From: Rhodobiaceae bacterium
GTDB taxonomy: Bacteria > Pseudomonadota > Alphaproteobacteria > Parvibaculales > Parvibaculaceae
Direction: 5' to 3'
NCBI GenBank assembly: GCA_002746275.1
Contig: NVWR01000001.1
Coordinates: 971,220-977,284, forward strand
DNA: 6,065 nucleotides
The stretch's first letter is position 1, and each line of letters starts with the position of its first letter. The position numbers and the translations under genes were made by a program. The notes below the pieces were generated by a model, which did not search any database, had not been told where the DNA came from, and saw nothing but the letters and a program-made list of their open reading frames with translations. Positions 5,623 through 6,065 of the stretch are shown piece by piece.

Positions 5623-6065
5623 GTCGTCCCCTCCCCGTCATCGTTCGAGCTGCCTTCGGAAGCGCCCGGTTGTTCAAGCGGGATCTCGCCAGCGCCCTCA
5701 GGTGTGAGCACGAGTGGAGGGTCTTGACGATCCACCTCGGTCGGAAATTGATACCGCAGCACCCGGATCATATCGAGGCGTGAACGGTCGGAATAAGATT
5801 GCACCCGAAGGAAACCATCGTCAGTCTGAATGACAATGCCAACCGGCAGACCTGGCGGCAGCAACCCACCATGCCCAGACGTAACAACCCGGTCTCCTAG
5901 CTCAATGTGTGCTCCTGCGGGAACGTACTCCAAACGCGGCCATGAACTATTGTCGCCAGCAAGCACCGCACGGGCTCTTGATGGTTCAATAGTGACCGGA
6001 ACGCGACTGTTCAAATCTGTGAGGAGAAGTATCCGGCTTGCTCGAGCACCCGTCGCAACGATCCG
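5619..6065 (-). CDS. mreC: Cell shape-determining protein MreC, C-terminal part
   Basis: MreC is a periplasmic bitopic protein that links MreB and MreD to PBP2 and switches on synthesis. The frame is open to the right window edge and 148 residues are visible. They begin RIVATGARASRILLLTDLNSRVPV and continue through RARAVLAGDN, LEYVP, GDRVVTSGHGGLLPPGLPVG, all typical of the MreC beta-barrel region. The N-terminal membrane segment and coiled coil lie outside the window; a TTG at 6014 is only an internal codon. After the barrel comes a 35-residue acidic, Pro/Gly/Ser-rich tail that looks disordered. The TGA overlaps the mreD start by four bases. Confidence 0.95.
   Translation of the reverse strand, partial: RIVATGARASRILLLTDLNSRVPVTIEPSRARAVLAGDNSSWPRLEYVPAGAHIELGDRVVTSGHGGLLPPGLPVGIVIQTDDGFLRVQSYSDRSRLDMIRVLRYQFPTEVDRQDPPLVLTPEGAGEIPLEQPGASEGSSNDDGEGTT

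Noticed and set aside
1..6065. CRISPR array, insertion sequence, toxin-antitoxin or new defence system
   Set aside because: There are no spaced repeats, no transposase or terminal inverted repeats, and no toxin partner beside the lone XRE gene other than a GNAT on the opposite strand. A GNAT toxin/antitoxin pair is normally co-directional in one operon, which is not the arrangement here.

Overview
The window looks like an alphaproteobacterial chromosome. It carries the 3' part of the classical cell-elongation operon in the order mreC-mreD-mrdA-rodA, with PBP2 and RodA of the proteobacterial type and moderately high G+C. The alphaproteobacterial placement is an inference from protein style (for example the Cys-rich insert in PBP2). 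I cannot name a genus.

Right part (about 1990-6065, all on the minus strand): mreC (5' end outside the window), mreD, mrdA (PBP2) and rodA are packed with a 4-bp overlap, then gaps of 6 and 3 bp, so they read as one translationally coupled operon. MreC and MreD organise the elongasome at the inner membrane. RodA polymerises glycan strands from lipid II and PBP2 crosslinks them, giving lateral wall growth under MreB, whose gene would be expected upstream, outside the window. A small NTF2-like (SnoaL/DUF4440-type) protein follows rodA after about 42 bp on the same strand and is probably a distal operon member.

Middle (1301-1519): a tRNA-Lys(CTT) gene on the minus strand with encoded CCA and its own sigma70-type promoter. 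It ends at a strong 11-bp hairpin with U-tracts on both sides, which can also terminate plus-strand transcription. On the plus strand, that hairpin directly follows a short in-frame remnant of the C-terminal tail of a methyl-accepting chemotaxis protein.

Left part (1-1150): this looks like accessory or rearranged DNA. It holds a GNAT acetyltransferase running in from the left edge, whose reading frame continues past the usual family end into the antisense strand of its neighbour. That neighbour is a convergent prophage-repressor-like XRE regulator. The regulator has a recognisable promoter, with an inverted repeat bracketing the -10 element (candidate autoregulatory operator). The 250 or so bases upstream of it are AT-rich and carry no convincing gene.

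Nothing here clearly amounts to a new system. The best leads are the scrambled boundary beside tRNA-Lys, the XRE promoter/operator, the GNAT/XRE overlap, the NTF2-like protein attached to the elongasome operon, and a C-C-H-C cluster in PBP2.
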